Assembly: GCF_016860545.1 (NCBI RefSeq)
Contig: NZ_BNEB01000005.1
Location: 930,001-994,000 of the forward strand
Direction: 5' to 3'
From: Streptomyces asoensis
Lineage (GTDB): Bacteria > Actinomycetota > Actinomycetes > Streptomycetales > Streptomycetaceae
Length of the DNA: 64,000 nucleotides
Shown here one piece after another: positions 16,977 to 25,682 of the stretch (positions are counted from its first letter, which is position 1; every line of letters starts with the position of its first letter). The translations under genes were made by a program, and so were the position numbers. A model generated the notes under the pieces. It made no database searches and was not told the DNA's origin. It saw nothing but the letters and a program-made list of their open reading frames with translations.

Positions 16977-18251
16977 ATGGGCAGTGAGGCGGGAGCGGCG
17001 CGCCGGGGTTCTCCCCGGGCGGGGCGGGGCCGGGAGCCCGGCGGGAACGGGAGCAGGCGCCGGTTCGTCGGGATGCTCGGCGGTGCGGCCGCCGCGTCGG
17101 TGCTCGCCGGGTGCGGCGACGGCGGCACGGCGGACGGGGCGGACACCCGGCGGACGCCCCCGGCCGCGCCGTCCGGGAAGCCGTCGCCGTCGGCCTCCAC
17201 GGGGGCGTCGGGCGGTTCCACCGGGCCGCGCCCTCTCTACCTGGGCACCTACACCTCGGCCGAGGGCGGCGGGAAGGGCATCGGCGTCGCCTCGTACGAC
17301 CCCGCCTCGGGGCGGATCACCGGGCGGGGCACCATCACCGGCGTCCCGGACCCCTCGTATCTCGCGGTGCACCCGGACGGCGCGACGCTGTACGCGGCGA
17401 ACGAGCGCGAGCGGGGCTCCGTGACCGCCGTCCGGCTCTCCGACGGAAAGGTGCTGGGCAGCCGGCCGACGGGGGGCGCCCACACCTGTCATGTGTCGGT
17501 CCATCCGGGCGGCAAGTGGCTGCTGAGCGCCGACTACGGCTCGGGCAGCGTGGCCGTGCACCCGATCGACGGGTCGGGGGCGCTCGGCGAGCGCACCGAC
17601 AGCGTGACGCACCGCCGTCCGGCACCCCGTGCGGGACAGCAGGGGCCGCACGCGCACCAGATCGTCACCTCCGCGGACGGCGGTCATGTCCTCGCCGTCG
17701 ACTTCGGCACGGACACCGTGTACTCGTACCGGCTGGACGACAGGGCCGGGACGCTCACGGAGGTCGCGCAGGCGCACACCCGGGCGGGCGCGGGACCCCG
17801 GCATCTCGCCTTCCACCCCGGCGGCCGGTACGCCTACCTGGCCGACGAGGCCGACGACACGATCGTGGTCTGCGGCTACGAGCCGTCGAGCGGCGAGCTG
17901 ACGATCGGGCGGCCGCAGTCCACCGGGGCGAAGGCGGCCACCAACTACCCGGCGCAGCCGGTCGTCACGCCGGACGGTGCGTACGTCTTCCTCGCCAACC
18001 GCGGCGACAACACACTGGCGCGGTACGCGGTGGAGGCGGACGGGGCCCGGCTCCGGCTGCTCGGCACGGTGCCGGTGGAGGGCGACTTCCCGCGGCAGAT
18101 CGCCCTGTCCCCGGACGGCGCCCTGCTGTTCGCCGCCAATCAGCGCTCCGGGACGGTCACCGTCTTCCGGGTCGACGGCGCGAGCGGTGCGCTGCGTCGC
18201 GCGGGCGAGCCGTACGCGTCACCCGTCGCCGTCTGTGCGCTGCCGCTGTAG
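16977..18251 (+). CDS. Lactonase-family beta-propeller Tat lipoprotein
   Basis: 424 residues. The N terminus has a twin-arginine segment (SRRRFVGMLGGAAAA) ending in the lipobox LAGC (Cys about 42), so the protein should be Tat-exported and lipid-anchored outside the cell. A Ser/Gly/Pro linker leads to a seven-bladed propeller of the 6-phosphogluconolactonase (YbhE/Pgl) type, seen as repeats such as LYLGTYTSAEGGGKGI, SYLAVHPDGATLYAANE, HPGGRYAYLADE, VTPDGAYVFLANRGDN and LSPDGALLFAANQ. An extracellular location makes a pentose-phosphate role unlikely. Its 3' end overlaps the convergent DUF2470 gene by 33 bp. Confidence 0.9.
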   Translation: MGSEAGAARRGSPRAGRGREPGGNGSRRRFVGMLGGAAAASVLAGCGDGGTADGADTRRTPPAAPSGKPSPSASTGASGGSTGPRPLYLGTYTSAEGGGKGIGVASYDPASGRITGRGTITGVPDPSYLAVHPDGATLYAANERERGSVTAVRLSDGKVLGSRPTGGAHTCHVSVHPGGKWLLSADYGSGSVAVHPIDGSGALGERTDSVTHRRPAPRAGQQGPHAHQIVTSADGGHVLAVDFGTDTVYSYRLDDRAGTLTEVAQAHTRAGAGPRHLAFHPGGRYAYLADEADDTIVVCGYEPSSGELTIGRPQSTGAKAATNYPAQPVVTPDGAYVFLANRGDNTLARYAVEADGARLRLLGTVPVEGDFPRQIALSPDGALLFAANQRSGTVTVFRVDGASGALRRAGEPYASPVAVCALPL

Positions 18252-18944
18252 GGCGCGCGGGCAGGCCGCGGCCGCCGCCTGGGTGAGCAGGACGTGCATG
18301 CGCTCGGTGAGCTGCCCGACGTCGTCGGCGGGGGCGTGGAAGGCGAGGCGTACGTCGCCGTGGGCGCGGGCACGCTCGACGCGCAGCGTCAGTCCGTGCC
18401 GGTCGACGGCGAGCGGCTGGACGCGGACGGCTCCGTGGAGGCTGTCCGGTCGCACCAGCCGGGTCAGCCGCTCCACCGCGTCGGGGTGGGCGTCGGCGAG
18501 ATGCGTGAGCAGGTGCGCCTCGGCCGTGGCGAGCGGGTCGGGCGCGGCCGCGGCGAACTCGTCGAGGGCGACGACGACCGCTCCGGCGGGTTCCCTGAGG
18601 ACCACGCGGGTGGTGTGGAAGGCGAGGTGGCCGTCCTCGGGGGTGAACCAGCCGGCGAGCCAGAGCCTGGCGCGGATCCGGGTGCGCACGGGGACCGGTG
18701 CGACGTCGGCGAACTCCAGCACGGCGGACGGCTCACCGCGCGGCGCGCAGATCGCCGCCGTGAGCAGCGCACTGTCGTCGGGCACGTGCAGGATCACCCG
18801 GCCGTCCTCGTCGACGGTGTGCGCCCCGACGAACTCCTCGCGCCCGCCGTCCGCGGTCACCGCGCAGGACCACGAGGCCGCGAGTACCGAACGGGCCCGC
18901 TCCGCGGCGGCGGGCACGGCAGCCCAGCTCTGGCTGTCACCCAT
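18219..18944 (-). CDS. DUF2470-domain protein, iron-regulated, heme-utilisation-like
   Basis: 241 residues. N-terminal split-barrel part similar to pyridoxamine-phosphate-oxidase-fold proteins (RIRARLWLAGWFTPED) and a C-terminal DUF2470 helical part (LATAEAHLLTHLADAHPDAVERL). This pairing is typical of HugZ/heme-oxygenase-like proteins, so a role in heme iron recovery or siderophore metabolism is likely but not proven. GGAGG precedes the ATG. An iron box overlaps its promoter (18957-18975), predicting repression by DmdR/IdeR when iron is sufficient. It overlaps the lactonase gene tail by 33 bp. Confidence 0.82.
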   Translation of the reverse strand: MGDSQSWAAVPAAAERARSVLAASWSCAVTADGGREEFVGAHTVDEDGRVILHVPDDSALLTAAICAPRGEPSAVLEFADVAPVPVRTRIRARLWLAGWFTPEDGHLAFHTTRVVLREPAGAVVVALDEFAAAAPDPLATAEAHLLTHLADAHPDAVERLTRLVRPDSLHGAVRVQPLAVDRHGLTLRVERARAHGDVRLAFHAPADDVGQLTERMHVLLTQAAAAACPRALQRQRTDGDG

Positions 18945-18956
18945 CCTGGAACCTCC

Positions 18957-19002
18957 TTAGGTAAGCCTTGCCTAACCTATCGGAGATCGGGGACCGCGCC
19001 AA
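18957..19002 (-). promoter_or_regulatory. Iron-box promoter (DmdR1/IdeR type)
   Basis: On the minus strand: -35 TTGGCG (complement of 18997-19002), 17-bp spacer, -10 TAGGTT (complement of 18974-18979). A 19-bp palindrome TTAGGTAAGCCTTGCCTAA at 18957-18975 overlaps the -10 and the start point; it matches the consensus iron box at 15 of 19 positions. Iron-loaded repressor here would block the DUF2470 gene. Confidence 0.85.
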
Positions 19003-19071
19003 CCACCGGGGCGCACCCGTCGCGTCCGGGCACCGGCCGCGTCCGCGAGGAGCGTCGCGCGAGCGCGCGGT

Positions 19072-19686
19072 TCACCCCGCCGGGGCGATGACCCCGAGCA
19101 GGGCCCTGGCGCACAACTCCCGCACCTGGTCGCGCGAGAGGTCAGAGCCGCGCAGCCACTCCAGGCAGACCGCCGTGGTGAACGCCAGCCAGCCGCGCAC
19201 GGCGAGCCGCATGTCGGGGCGCCCTTCGAGGACCGCGCCGAATTCGGGGTCGGCACCGAGGGCCGCCAGCATCTGCTGCTCCTGCGCCGCGAGAGCGCGC
19301 CGGTAGACCTTGCGGACGGCCTGGTCGCCGGCGGCGTCCGCGCGGTGGAAGGCGCGGTAGCCGTGGGCGTGGGTCTCCACGTACTCCAGATAGGTGTCGA
19401 GACCGGACACGAGCTGTTCGCGGACCGGGACGCCGGGGACGGCCGCCGTCATCCGCAGCATCCGCTCGCTCTCGCGCTCGACGACCGCCGCGAAGAACTC
19501 CCGCTTGGTGGGGAAGTAGTGGTAGAGCAGCCCGCGGGAGACCCCGGCGATCTCGGCGACCTGCTCGATCCACACGTCGTCGTACGGACTCTCCGAGAAG
19601 AGCCGCGCGCCGACCGACAGGAGCTGCTCCCTGCGCTCCTGCGTACTGAGTCGGCGCCGGGTGCGCTCCCCCTGCTTCGCGGCCAT
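19072..19686 (-). CDS. TetR-family transcriptional regulator
   Basis: 204 residues. N-terminal helix-turn-helix about 17-62 (RREQLLSVGARLFSE, VWIEQVAEIAGVSRGLLYHYF, PTKREFFAAV) and a helical ligand domain with HGYRAFHRADAAGDQAVRKV. It is divergent from the CYP102-type P450 gene across 108 bp with two TTGA...CAA repeats, the same arrangement as BM3R1 next to CYP102A1 in Bacillus. It probably represses the P450 and is released by fatty acids or similar lipophilic ligands (inference). Confidence 0.92.
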   Translation of the reverse strand: MAAKQGERTRRRLSTQERREQLLSVGARLFSESPYDDVWIEQVAEIAGVSRGLLYHYFPTKREFFAAVVERESERMLRMTAAVPGVPVREQLVSGLDTYLEYVETHAHGYRAFHRADAAGDQAVRKVYRRALAAQEQQMLAALGADPEFGAVLEGRPDMRLAVRGWLAFTTAVCLEWLRGSDLSRDQVRELCARALLGVIAPAG

Positions 19687-19699
19687 GCCCGCACCTTAC

Positions 19700-19756
19700 T
19701 TGACGCCGGTTCAACAACGGCACCAGACTGAGGCGCGCTATTGAACCCACGTACAA
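19700..19756. promoter_or_regulatory. Candidate operators between TetR and P450 genes
   Basis: TTGACGCCGGTTCAA (19700-19714) and TTGAACCCACGTACAA (19741-19756) are both TTGA-N7/8-(T/A)CAA dyads; in addition GGTTCAA and TTGAACC form a wider inverted pair. They sit in the divergent control region and are candidate TetR sites. Confidence 0.45.
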
Positions 19757-19794
19757 CATGCTCGACCTGCCGCTGCATCGAGGGAGATCGCGTC

Positions 19795-21516
19795 ATGGCG
19801 GAGACGACGGAGCCGACGGGGACCACGGGGACCGCGGGGACCGCGGGGGCGATACGGCCGCCGGGACCGGAAGGCGGCCCGGTGACCAGCGGCACGGCGC
19901 CCGGCGCGGCGGGCGGTCCGACGGCGGCGGACGGCCCGGCCCCTTCGGCGGGACGGGCCCCGGCCGACGCCCTGCCGAAGGGCTTCCGCAGCGCGGAGCT
20001 CGGCTGGCCCGAGCTGAAGCGCATCCCGCACCCTCCGTACCGCATCCCGCTGCTCGGCGACCTCCTGGGCGCGAGCCGCCGCACGCCGCTCCAGGACTCC
20101 CTGCGCTACGCGGCCGAGCTGGGGCCGATCTTCCGGCGCAAGGTGTTCGGCCGGGAGTTCGTCTTCGTCGGGGGCGCCGCACTGGCCGCCGACCTGGCGG
20201 ACGAGACCCGGTTCGCCAAGCACGTGGGGCTCGGCATCGCCAACCTGCGGCCGGTCGTCGGGGACGCCCTGTTCACGGCGTACAACCACGAGCCGAACTG
20301 GCAGCTGGCGCACGACGTCCTGGCCCCCGGGTTCAGCCGGGAGGCCATGGCGGCCTACCACCCGATGATGCTGGACGTGGCGCGGCGGCTCACCGGGCAC
20401 TGGGACCGGGAGCTGGCCGCCGGGCGGGCCGTCGACGTCCCCGGCGACATGACCAAGCTGACCCTGGAGACGATCGCGCGCACCGGCTTCGGACACGACT
20501 TCGGATCCTTCGAACGGACCCGGCCGCACCCCTTCGTGACCGCCATGGTCGGCACCCTGACCTACGCGCAGCGCCTCAACACCGTCCCCTCCCCCGCCCT
20601 GCTGCGACGGGCCTCGCGCCGCAACGAGGCCGACATCGCCCACCTCGACCACACCGTCGACGAGCTGGTCCGGGCGCGCCGCGCGAACGGCGGGGGCGAC
20701 GGCGACCTGCTCGACCGGATGCTCGACACCGCCCACCCGGTCACGGGCGAACGGCTGTCGGCGCAGAACGTGCGGCGCCAGGTCGTCACCTTCCTGGTCG
20801 CCGGGCACGAGACCACCTCGGGCGCGCTCTCCTTCGCCCTGCACTACCTCGCGCGCGACCCCCGGGTCGCGGCCCGCGCCCGCGCCGAGGTGGACCGGGT
20901 CTGGGGCGACACGGCGATGCCGGGGTACGAGCAGGTCGCGAAGCTGCGCTACGTCCGCCGGGTCCTCGACGAGGCGCTGCGGCTGTGGCCGACGGCGCCC
21001 GCGTTCGCGCGCGAGGCGCGGGCGGACACCGTGCTGGGCGGCGAACACCCGATGCGGCGGGGCGGCTGGGCGCTGGTCCTGACGGCCATGCTGCACCGGG
21101 ACCCGGGGACCTGGGGGCCGGACCCCGAGCGGTTCGACCCGGACCGCTTCGACGCGGCCGCCGTCCGCGCGCGTGCCCCGCACACCTACAAGCCGTTCGG
21201 CACCGGTGCGCGGGCCTGCATCGGACGGCAGTTCGCGCTGCACGAGGCCACGCTGGTGCTCGGGCTGCTGCTGCGCCGCTACGAGCTGCGGCCGGACCCG
21301 GCGTACCGGCTGCGCGTCACGGAGCGGCTGACGCTCATGCCGGAAGGGCTCCGCCTGCACCTGGAACGCCGTCGGACGCCCGTCGGCGGCGCGCCGCTCG
21401 GCGAGGAACGGACCGGCGAGCGGCGGATCGGCGAGGGGCCGGTCGAGGCGGTCGGCGAGGAACCCACCGCCTCGTCCTCAGAGCCGCGCTGCCCAGTGCG
21501 CCGGTCGGGAGACTGA
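19795..21516 (+). CDS. CYP102-type cytochrome P450 heme domain without reductase
   Basis: 573 residues from the ATG at 19795 (GGGAG upstream). Residues ~1-60 are a Gly/Thr/Ala/Pro-rich disordered lead; then a P450 closely patterned on the BM3 heme domain: IPLLGDL, DALFTAYNHEPNWQLAHDVL, FSREAMAAYHPMM, MTKLTLETI and RPHPFVTAMV. I-helix AGHETTSG, K-helix ExxR in DEALRLWP, and heme loop FGTGARACIG with the proximal Cys near 475. CYP102 enzymes are normally ~1050-residue fusions with a diflavin reductase; here the frame ends after a charged GEERTGERRIGEG tail. S. coelicolor is known to encode such a heme-only CYP102 fatty-acid hydroxylase, so fatty-acid hydroxylation with separate redox partners is likely. 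Overlaps the next gene's 3' end by 39 bp. Confidence 0.92.
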   Translation: MAETTEPTGTTGTAGTAGAIRPPGPEGGPVTSGTAPGAAGGPTAADGPAPSAGRAPADALPKGFRSAELGWPELKRIPHPPYRIPLLGDLLGASRRTPLQDSLRYAAELGPIFRRKVFGREFVFVGGAALAADLADETRFAKHVGLGIANLRPVVGDALFTAYNHEPNWQLAHDVLAPGFSREAMAAYHPMMLDVARRLTGHWDRELAAGRAVDVPGDMTKLTLETIARTGFGHDFGSFERTRPHPFVTAMVGTLTYAQRLNTVPSPALLRRASRRNEADIAHLDHTVDELVRARRANGGGDGDLLDRMLDTAHPVTGERLSAQNVRRQVVTFLVAGHETTSGALSFALHYLARDPRVAARARAEVDRVWGDTAMPGYEQVAKLRYVRRVLDEALRLWPTAPAFAREARADTVLGGEHPMRRGGWALVLTAMLHRDPGTWGPDPERFDPDRFDAAAVRARAPHTYKPFGTGARACIGRQFALHEATLVLGLLLRRYELRPDPAYRLRVTERLTLMPEGLRLHLERRRTPVGGAPLGEERTGERRIGEGPVEAVGEEPTASSSEPRCPVRRSGD

Positions 21517-22308
21517 CCCCGGCAGCCGGGTGCCCGCGTTCCCCCTGGCCGCGTTCAGCTGCGGCTGGGTGAGGAAGAACGCGCCGGTCAGATCGGCGTC
21601 GGCGAGTGCGGTGCCGCGCAGGTCGGCGCCGATGAGGTCCGCCCCGCGCAGGTCCGCGCCGGTGAGGTCGGCGGCGATCAGACAGGCGCCGCGCAGGTTC
21701 GCGCCCCGCAGGTCCGCGCGCCGCAGTCGGGCGCCCATCAGATCGGCGCCCCGGCGTTCCTTCCCCCGCCCGCCGGCACCGGCGCGGACCAGTTCGCTGG
21801 TCCTGAGCAGCAGCACGTTGACGTCCCCGCGGTGGGCCGGTACGTCGAGGGCGGTCAGTCCGGCCGGGGACAGCAGGGTGAGCTCCTCGGTCCTGGCCAG
21901 CGCCCGGCGCAGGTCCCCGTGGACCGGGCGGGCGGCGGGCAGGCCCAGCGCCTCGCGGAGGTACCACAGGAGTTCGTGCAACTGCCGTACGACGGGGAAC
22001 ACCTCGGACATCAGGCGGGCGTCCTCGGGCGGCCCGTGCCGCGGGTCCCGGCCGCCGAAGGTGACCTGCGAGACCTTCTGCCCGGCGCCGAAGCAGTCGT
22101 AGACCGTGCAGCCGGTGAAGCCGGACTGCCGCAGACGCGCGTGGATGCCGCAGCGGTGGTCCTCGCCGAGGTTGGGGCACGGCCGGCCCGCCGGCTTGTC
22201 GATCGCGAAGTCGGCCGAGCGGGCGAAGGGCAGGGCCACGCAGCACAGGCCGAAGCAGTTCCCGCAGTCGCCGCGCAGGCCGGTGTGTTCGGCCGTCTCG
22301 TCTCGCAT
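21478..22308 (-). CDS. Pentapeptide-repeat protein with Cys-rich N terminus
   Basis: 276 residues from the ATG complementary to 22306-22308; the open frame upstream belongs to the antisense of the PIG-L gene. Residues ~10-75 hold a cluster of cysteines (GDCGNCFGLCC, PCPNL, RCGIH, GCTVYDCFGAG) that could bind a metal or Fe-S centre. The C-terminal third (about 195-262) is pentapeptide repeats A(D/N)LxG, forming a right-handed quadrilateral helix, ending FFLTQPQLNAARGNAGTRLP, a common cap in actinobacterial members. Function unknown. Convergent overlap with the P450 tail. Confidence 0.88.
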   Translation of the reverse strand: MRDETAEHTGLRGDCGNCFGLCCVALPFARSADFAIDKPAGRPCPNLGEDHRCGIHARLRQSGFTGCTVYDCFGAGQKVSQVTFGGRDPRHGPPEDARLMSEVFPVVRQLHELLWYLREALGLPAARPVHGDLRRALARTEELTLLSPAGLTALDVPAHRGDVNVLLLRTSELVRAGAGGRGKERRGADLMGARLRRADLRGANLRGACLIAADLTGADLRGADLIGADLRGTALADADLTGAFFLTQPQLNAARGNAGTRLPGSVSRPAHWAARL

Positions 22309-22334
22309 GGGCACCAGCCTACTGACCCGTACGG

Positions 22335-23078
22335 CTAGCGGCTGAACAGCTCGAACGCCACGGCAGGCCGGCCGCCGAACCGCTCGCCGACCGACTTCGC
22401 CACCCCGGTCAGGAAGTTGCGCACGTACGCCTCCGGCTCCTCGTCGGTCAGCGCCTCGATGTAGGCGCGGTGTTCGAGCAGCGACCCCACCGCCCGCTCC
22501 AGGCCCGCCGAGGCGTCCACGGCGTGGGTGGGCGTCGCGGAGCCGGCCACGGCGACCCAGCGCACGCCGTTCCAGGGCTGGAGGCCCTGCGCCGAGAGTT
22601 CCGGGAAGATCCAGCGGTTGCCGGCGTCCCCGGCCGCGTCGAGGGTGGCGCGGCCGACCGCCACGTGGTCGGGGGTGTTCCAGGCGACCCCGCCCCAGGT
22701 GTCCCGGTGGTTCAGGGTGATCACGAGTTCGGGGCGGTGCCTGCGGATCGCGGCGGCGATGTCGCGGCGCAGGGCGGGACCGTACTCGACGACACCGTCC
22801 CGGTGGTCGAGGAACTCGACCACCGGGACACCCACCACGGCGGCACTGGCCCGCTGCTCCCGCTCGCGCAGCGGCCCGCACTCGTCGGGCGCGACGGTGT
22901 CGATGCCCGCCTCGCCGCGGGTCGCGAGCACATAGGCGACCTCGCGGCCCGCGTCGGTCCAGGCGGCCACCGCCGCGGAGCATCCGTACTCGAGGTCGTC
23001 CGGGTGCGCCACCACGGCCAGGGCGCGCTGCCAGTCCTCGGGCATGGGCTGGAGCTGGGGGTTCGTCGGCTCGGTCAT
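22335..23078 (-). CDS. PIG-L/LmbE-family deacetylase
   Basis: 247 residues. Zinc motif AVVAHPDDLEYGC near the N terminus, then FLDHRDGVVEYG and the ITLNHRDTWGG / WNTPDHVAVGRATLDA block with the second metal His, as in MshB/Mca/LmbE enzymes that remove acyl groups from N-acyl sugars or mycothiol conjugates. The length fits generic LmbE proteins rather than MshB (about 300). Substrate unknown. It lies 34 bp after the S33 peptidase gene stop in the same direction and may share its transcript. Confidence 0.9.
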   Translation of the reverse strand: MTEPTNPQLQPMPEDWQRALAVVAHPDDLEYGCSAAVAAWTDAGREVAYVLATRGEAGIDTVAPDECGPLREREQRASAAVVGVPVVEFLDHRDGVVEYGPALRRDIAAAIRRHRPELVITLNHRDTWGGVAWNTPDHVAVGRATLDAAGDAGNRWIFPELSAQGLQPWNGVRWVAVAGSATPTHAVDASAGLERAVGSLLEHRAYIEALTDEEPEAYVRNFLTGVAKSVGERFGGRPAVAFELFSR

Positions 23079-23112
23079 GTCAGCAGACTAGCCGGGAGCG
23101 GTGACGGCGCCG

Positions 23113-24414
23113 TCACACCTCGTCACGGGCGAGCGCGAGCAGCCGGTCCAGGACGCGGGGGCCGCCCGCCCGGACGCCGTCGTGTTCGAACTCGTCGGTG
23201 ACCCAGGTGCGCAGACCGCGTACGGCGCGGGCCGTTTGCAGGGAGTGCGCGGTGTCGACGTACAGGTCGTCGTGGTAGATCGCGGCGGCGACGGGCACCT
23301 CGTTGGCGGCGAGGCGGGCGGGGTCGTACAGCCGCGGCCAGTCGGTGTGGGAGGCGACGAGTTCCGCGGTCTCGCGCAGCGGGCGCAGCGCGGGGTCGGT
23401 GTCGAACATCCAGGGATGGATCGTTTCGCCGGTGAAGAGCAGCGGCCCGTCGCCGGTCAGCGTCTTGGCGGCGTCGAACTGCGGGAACTCGGCGCGCACC
23501 CGCTCGGCCGCCCAGGCCGTGGGGCGGCCGTCCTGGCCGTAGATCGCCTCGTGGACCAGGGCGTACAGGGGGTGTCCCGCGAAGGACAGCAGTCCCTGGA
23601 TCTCCTCCTGGAAGGCGTCCGACAGGGCCGGGCCCTGCGGGGTGGGGACGAAGGCCTCCTCGAGGAGGTGGTGCAGCCGGTGGCTGCCCTCGCCGCCGCC
23701 GAGGAGGATGCCGAGCGTCTGGAAGGCCTCCACGGTGAGGCGGTGGCCGTTGGGCAGGGTCACCTCGTGGTGGAGGAGGTGGTCGGCGATGCGGCGGGCG
23801 CGTTCGACGTCCTGCGGGTAGCGCGCGTAGTGCGCGGCGACCTTGCGCTCCATGCGCGGGTAGGCGGCGCGGTAGACGTCGTCGGCGTGCGCGTCGAGGG
23901 CGGGCAGACCACCGGTGATCAGGGCCGCGGTGAGGCCCTCGGGGGCGCTGGAGAGGTACGCGACCGTGCAGAACCCGCCGAAGCTCTGGCCGAGGACGGT
24001 CCAGGGGGCGCCGCCGGTGACCTCGCCGCGGATCAGCTCGCAGTCGCGGACGATGGAGTCGGCGCGGAAGTGCGCCAGGTAGCGGGCCTGTTCGGCGGGG
24101 CCGCCGCGCAGCGGGAGCGTCTGGCGGTTGGCCGGGGTCGAGTGTCCGGTGCCCCGCTGGTCGAGGAGGAGGACGCGGAACTCCTCCAGCGCGCGCCCCA
24201 GCCAGGCCGGCCTGCCGATGAACCGGTTGGCGCCGAAGCCGGGGCCGCCCTGGAGGTAGAGCAGCCAGGGCAGGTCCTGGTCGGCCTTCTCGCTCGCGAC
24301 GACCTCGCGGGCGTAGACGCCGATCGTCTCCCCGCCGGGGTCGGCGTGGTCGAGCGGCACGGTGAAGCGGCGGTCGGTGAGGACGACGCCGGGCTGGCGG
24401 TAGCTGAGGGACAA
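23113..24414 (-). CDS. Alpha/beta-hydrolase, proline iminopeptidase-like (S33)
   Basis: 433 residues. Peptidase family S33 features: oxyanion segment LLYLQGGPGFGANR, DQRGTGHSTP, nucleophile elbow VLGQSFGGFC (Ser about 144), a large helical cap (about 190-330), and C-terminal ATIYHDDLYVDTAHSL with the acid/His region (AAIYHDDLYVD). No signal peptide, so cytoplasmic; releases N-terminal proline or similar residues from peptides by family. It follows the LacI gene with a 148-bp gap in the same direction. Confidence 0.9.
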   Translation of the reverse strand: MSLSYRQPGVVLTDRRFTVPLDHADPGGETIGVYAREVVASEKADQDLPWLLYLQGGPGFGANRFIGRPAWLGRALEEFRVLLLDQRGTGHSTPANRQTLPLRGGPAEQARYLAHFRADSIVRDCELIRGEVTGGAPWTVLGQSFGGFCTVAYLSSAPEGLTAALITGGLPALDAHADDVYRAAYPRMERKVAAHYARYPQDVERARRIADHLLHHEVTLPNGHRLTVEAFQTLGILLGGGEGSHRLHHLLEEAFVPTPQGPALSDAFQEEIQGLLSFAGHPLYALVHEAIYGQDGRPTAWAAERVRAEFPQFDAAKTLTGDGPLLFTGETIHPWMFDTDPALRPLRETAELVASHTDWPRLYDPARLAANEVPVAAAIYHDDLYVDTAHSLQTARAVRGLRTWVTDEFEHDGVRAGGPRVLDRLLALARDEV

Positions 24415-24562
24415 CGAAGGCTCCCGGGACGATCGGTGTACGGACCGCGTCCCAGTTCAGCACATGTCCGGGCGGCGCAGGAGGCCGGGGGATCATGAAC
24501 GGCTACTGAACGGGCGCTCAGCAGGGCGGCGGACCCGCGAGCGGCTCGTACTGAACCCCCGG

Positions 24563-25591
24563 TCAGCGCGCCGAGAGGCTGGAGCGGCGCACCACCAGCT
24601 CCGGCTGGAGCACCACCCGCCGGTGCTCGTGCCGCGCGGCCCCCGCGCCGCCCTCCTCGGTCTCCTCCAGCAGCATCCCGGCGGCCAGGGCGCCCATGGT
24701 GACCGCGGGCTGGCGCACCGAGGTGAGGGGGACGGCCGCGGCGGCCGCGAACTCGATGTCGTCGTACCCGACGATGGCGAGGTCCTCGGGGACGTTGACG
24801 CCCGCCGCGTACATGGCCTGGAGCACGCCGAGGGCGAGCAGGTCGTTGGCGCAGAACACGGCGGTCGGACGCTCCGCCAGGCCGAGCAGGCGGGCCCCCG
24901 CGTCCCGCCCCGCGGCCACGTCGAGCCGCTCGGTGGGCAGCTCGCGCAGGTTCCGCGGGCCGAGGCCCGCCTCGGCGAGCGCGTTGAGGGCTCCGGTGCG
25001 GCGGTCGCGGACCTGGGTGAACCCGGGCGGGCCGCTCACGTAGGCGATCGAGCGGTGTCCGGCGTCGACCAGGTGCCGTACGGCGAGCTCGCCGCCCGCC
25101 ACGTCGTCCACGGAGACCGAGCACTCGGTGGTGCCCTCGGAGACCCGGTCGACGAGGACGAAGGGGATGCCGTGCCGGCGGAAGGAGGCGATGTTGCGGC
25201 CGGTCGCGTCGGCCGGGGTGAGCAGGACGCCCCGCACCCGCTGCTCGGCGAAGAGCGACAGGTACTCGGCTTCCTCGCCGGCGCTCTCGGCGCTGTTGCA
25301 GACCATCACACCGAGGCCGGCGTCGCGGGCGGCCCGCTCGGCGCCTCGGGCGACGTCCACGAAGAAGGGGTTGCCCATGTCCAGGACGAGCAGCCCCATG
25401 ATGCGGCTGCGCCCCGCGCGCAGCTGGCGGGCGGACTCGCTGCGCACGTAGCCGAGCCGGTCTATCGCCGACAGCACGCGCGCCCGGGTCTCGGTGGCGA
25501 CGGTGTCGGGGCGGTTGATGACGTTGGAGACCGTACCGACGGAGACTCCGGCGGCACGGGCGACGTCCTTGATTCCCACCGGCTGGGCCAT
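24563..25591 (-). CDS. LacI-family regulator, likely of rhamnose genes
   Basis: 342 residues. N-terminal LacI helix-turn-helix (3-50: IKDVARAAGVSVGTVSNVIN) with the hinge ARQLRAGRSRIMGL, then a periplasmic-binding-like sugar domain (LLVLDMGNPFFVDVARGAE, GYDDIEFAAAAAVPLTSVRQP). It is the last gene of the leftward rhamnose cluster and the only regulator in it, so it probably represses the divergent promoters at 32.3-32.5 kb through the TGAAA...TTTCA-type operators and is released by a rhamnose metabolite (inference). Could be named rhaR, but that name is used differently in other bacteria, so it is left blank. Confidence 0.9.
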   Translation of the reverse strand: MAQPVGIKDVARAAGVSVGTVSNVINRPDTVATETRARVLSAIDRLGYVRSESARQLRAGRSRIMGLLVLDMGNPFFVDVARGAERAARDAGLGVMVCNSAESAGEEAEYLSLFAEQRVRGVLLTPADATGRNIASFRRHGIPFVLVDRVSEGTTECSVSVDDVAGGELAVRHLVDAGHRSIAYVSGPPGFTQVRDRRTGALNALAEAGLGPRNLRELPTERLDVAAGRDAGARLLGLAERPTAVFCANDLLALGVLQAMYAAGVNVPEDLAIVGYDDIEFAAAAAVPLTSVRQPAVTMGALAAGMLLEETEEGGAGAARHEHRRVVLQPELVVRRSSLSAR

Positions 25592-25682
25592 CAGGCGGGG
25601 ACCTCCAGGTGAACGGGGTACGGCGGGACGGCCTTCACATTACCGTCACCCCGCCGCACCCCTGTCCGGGTACGGGTACGGG

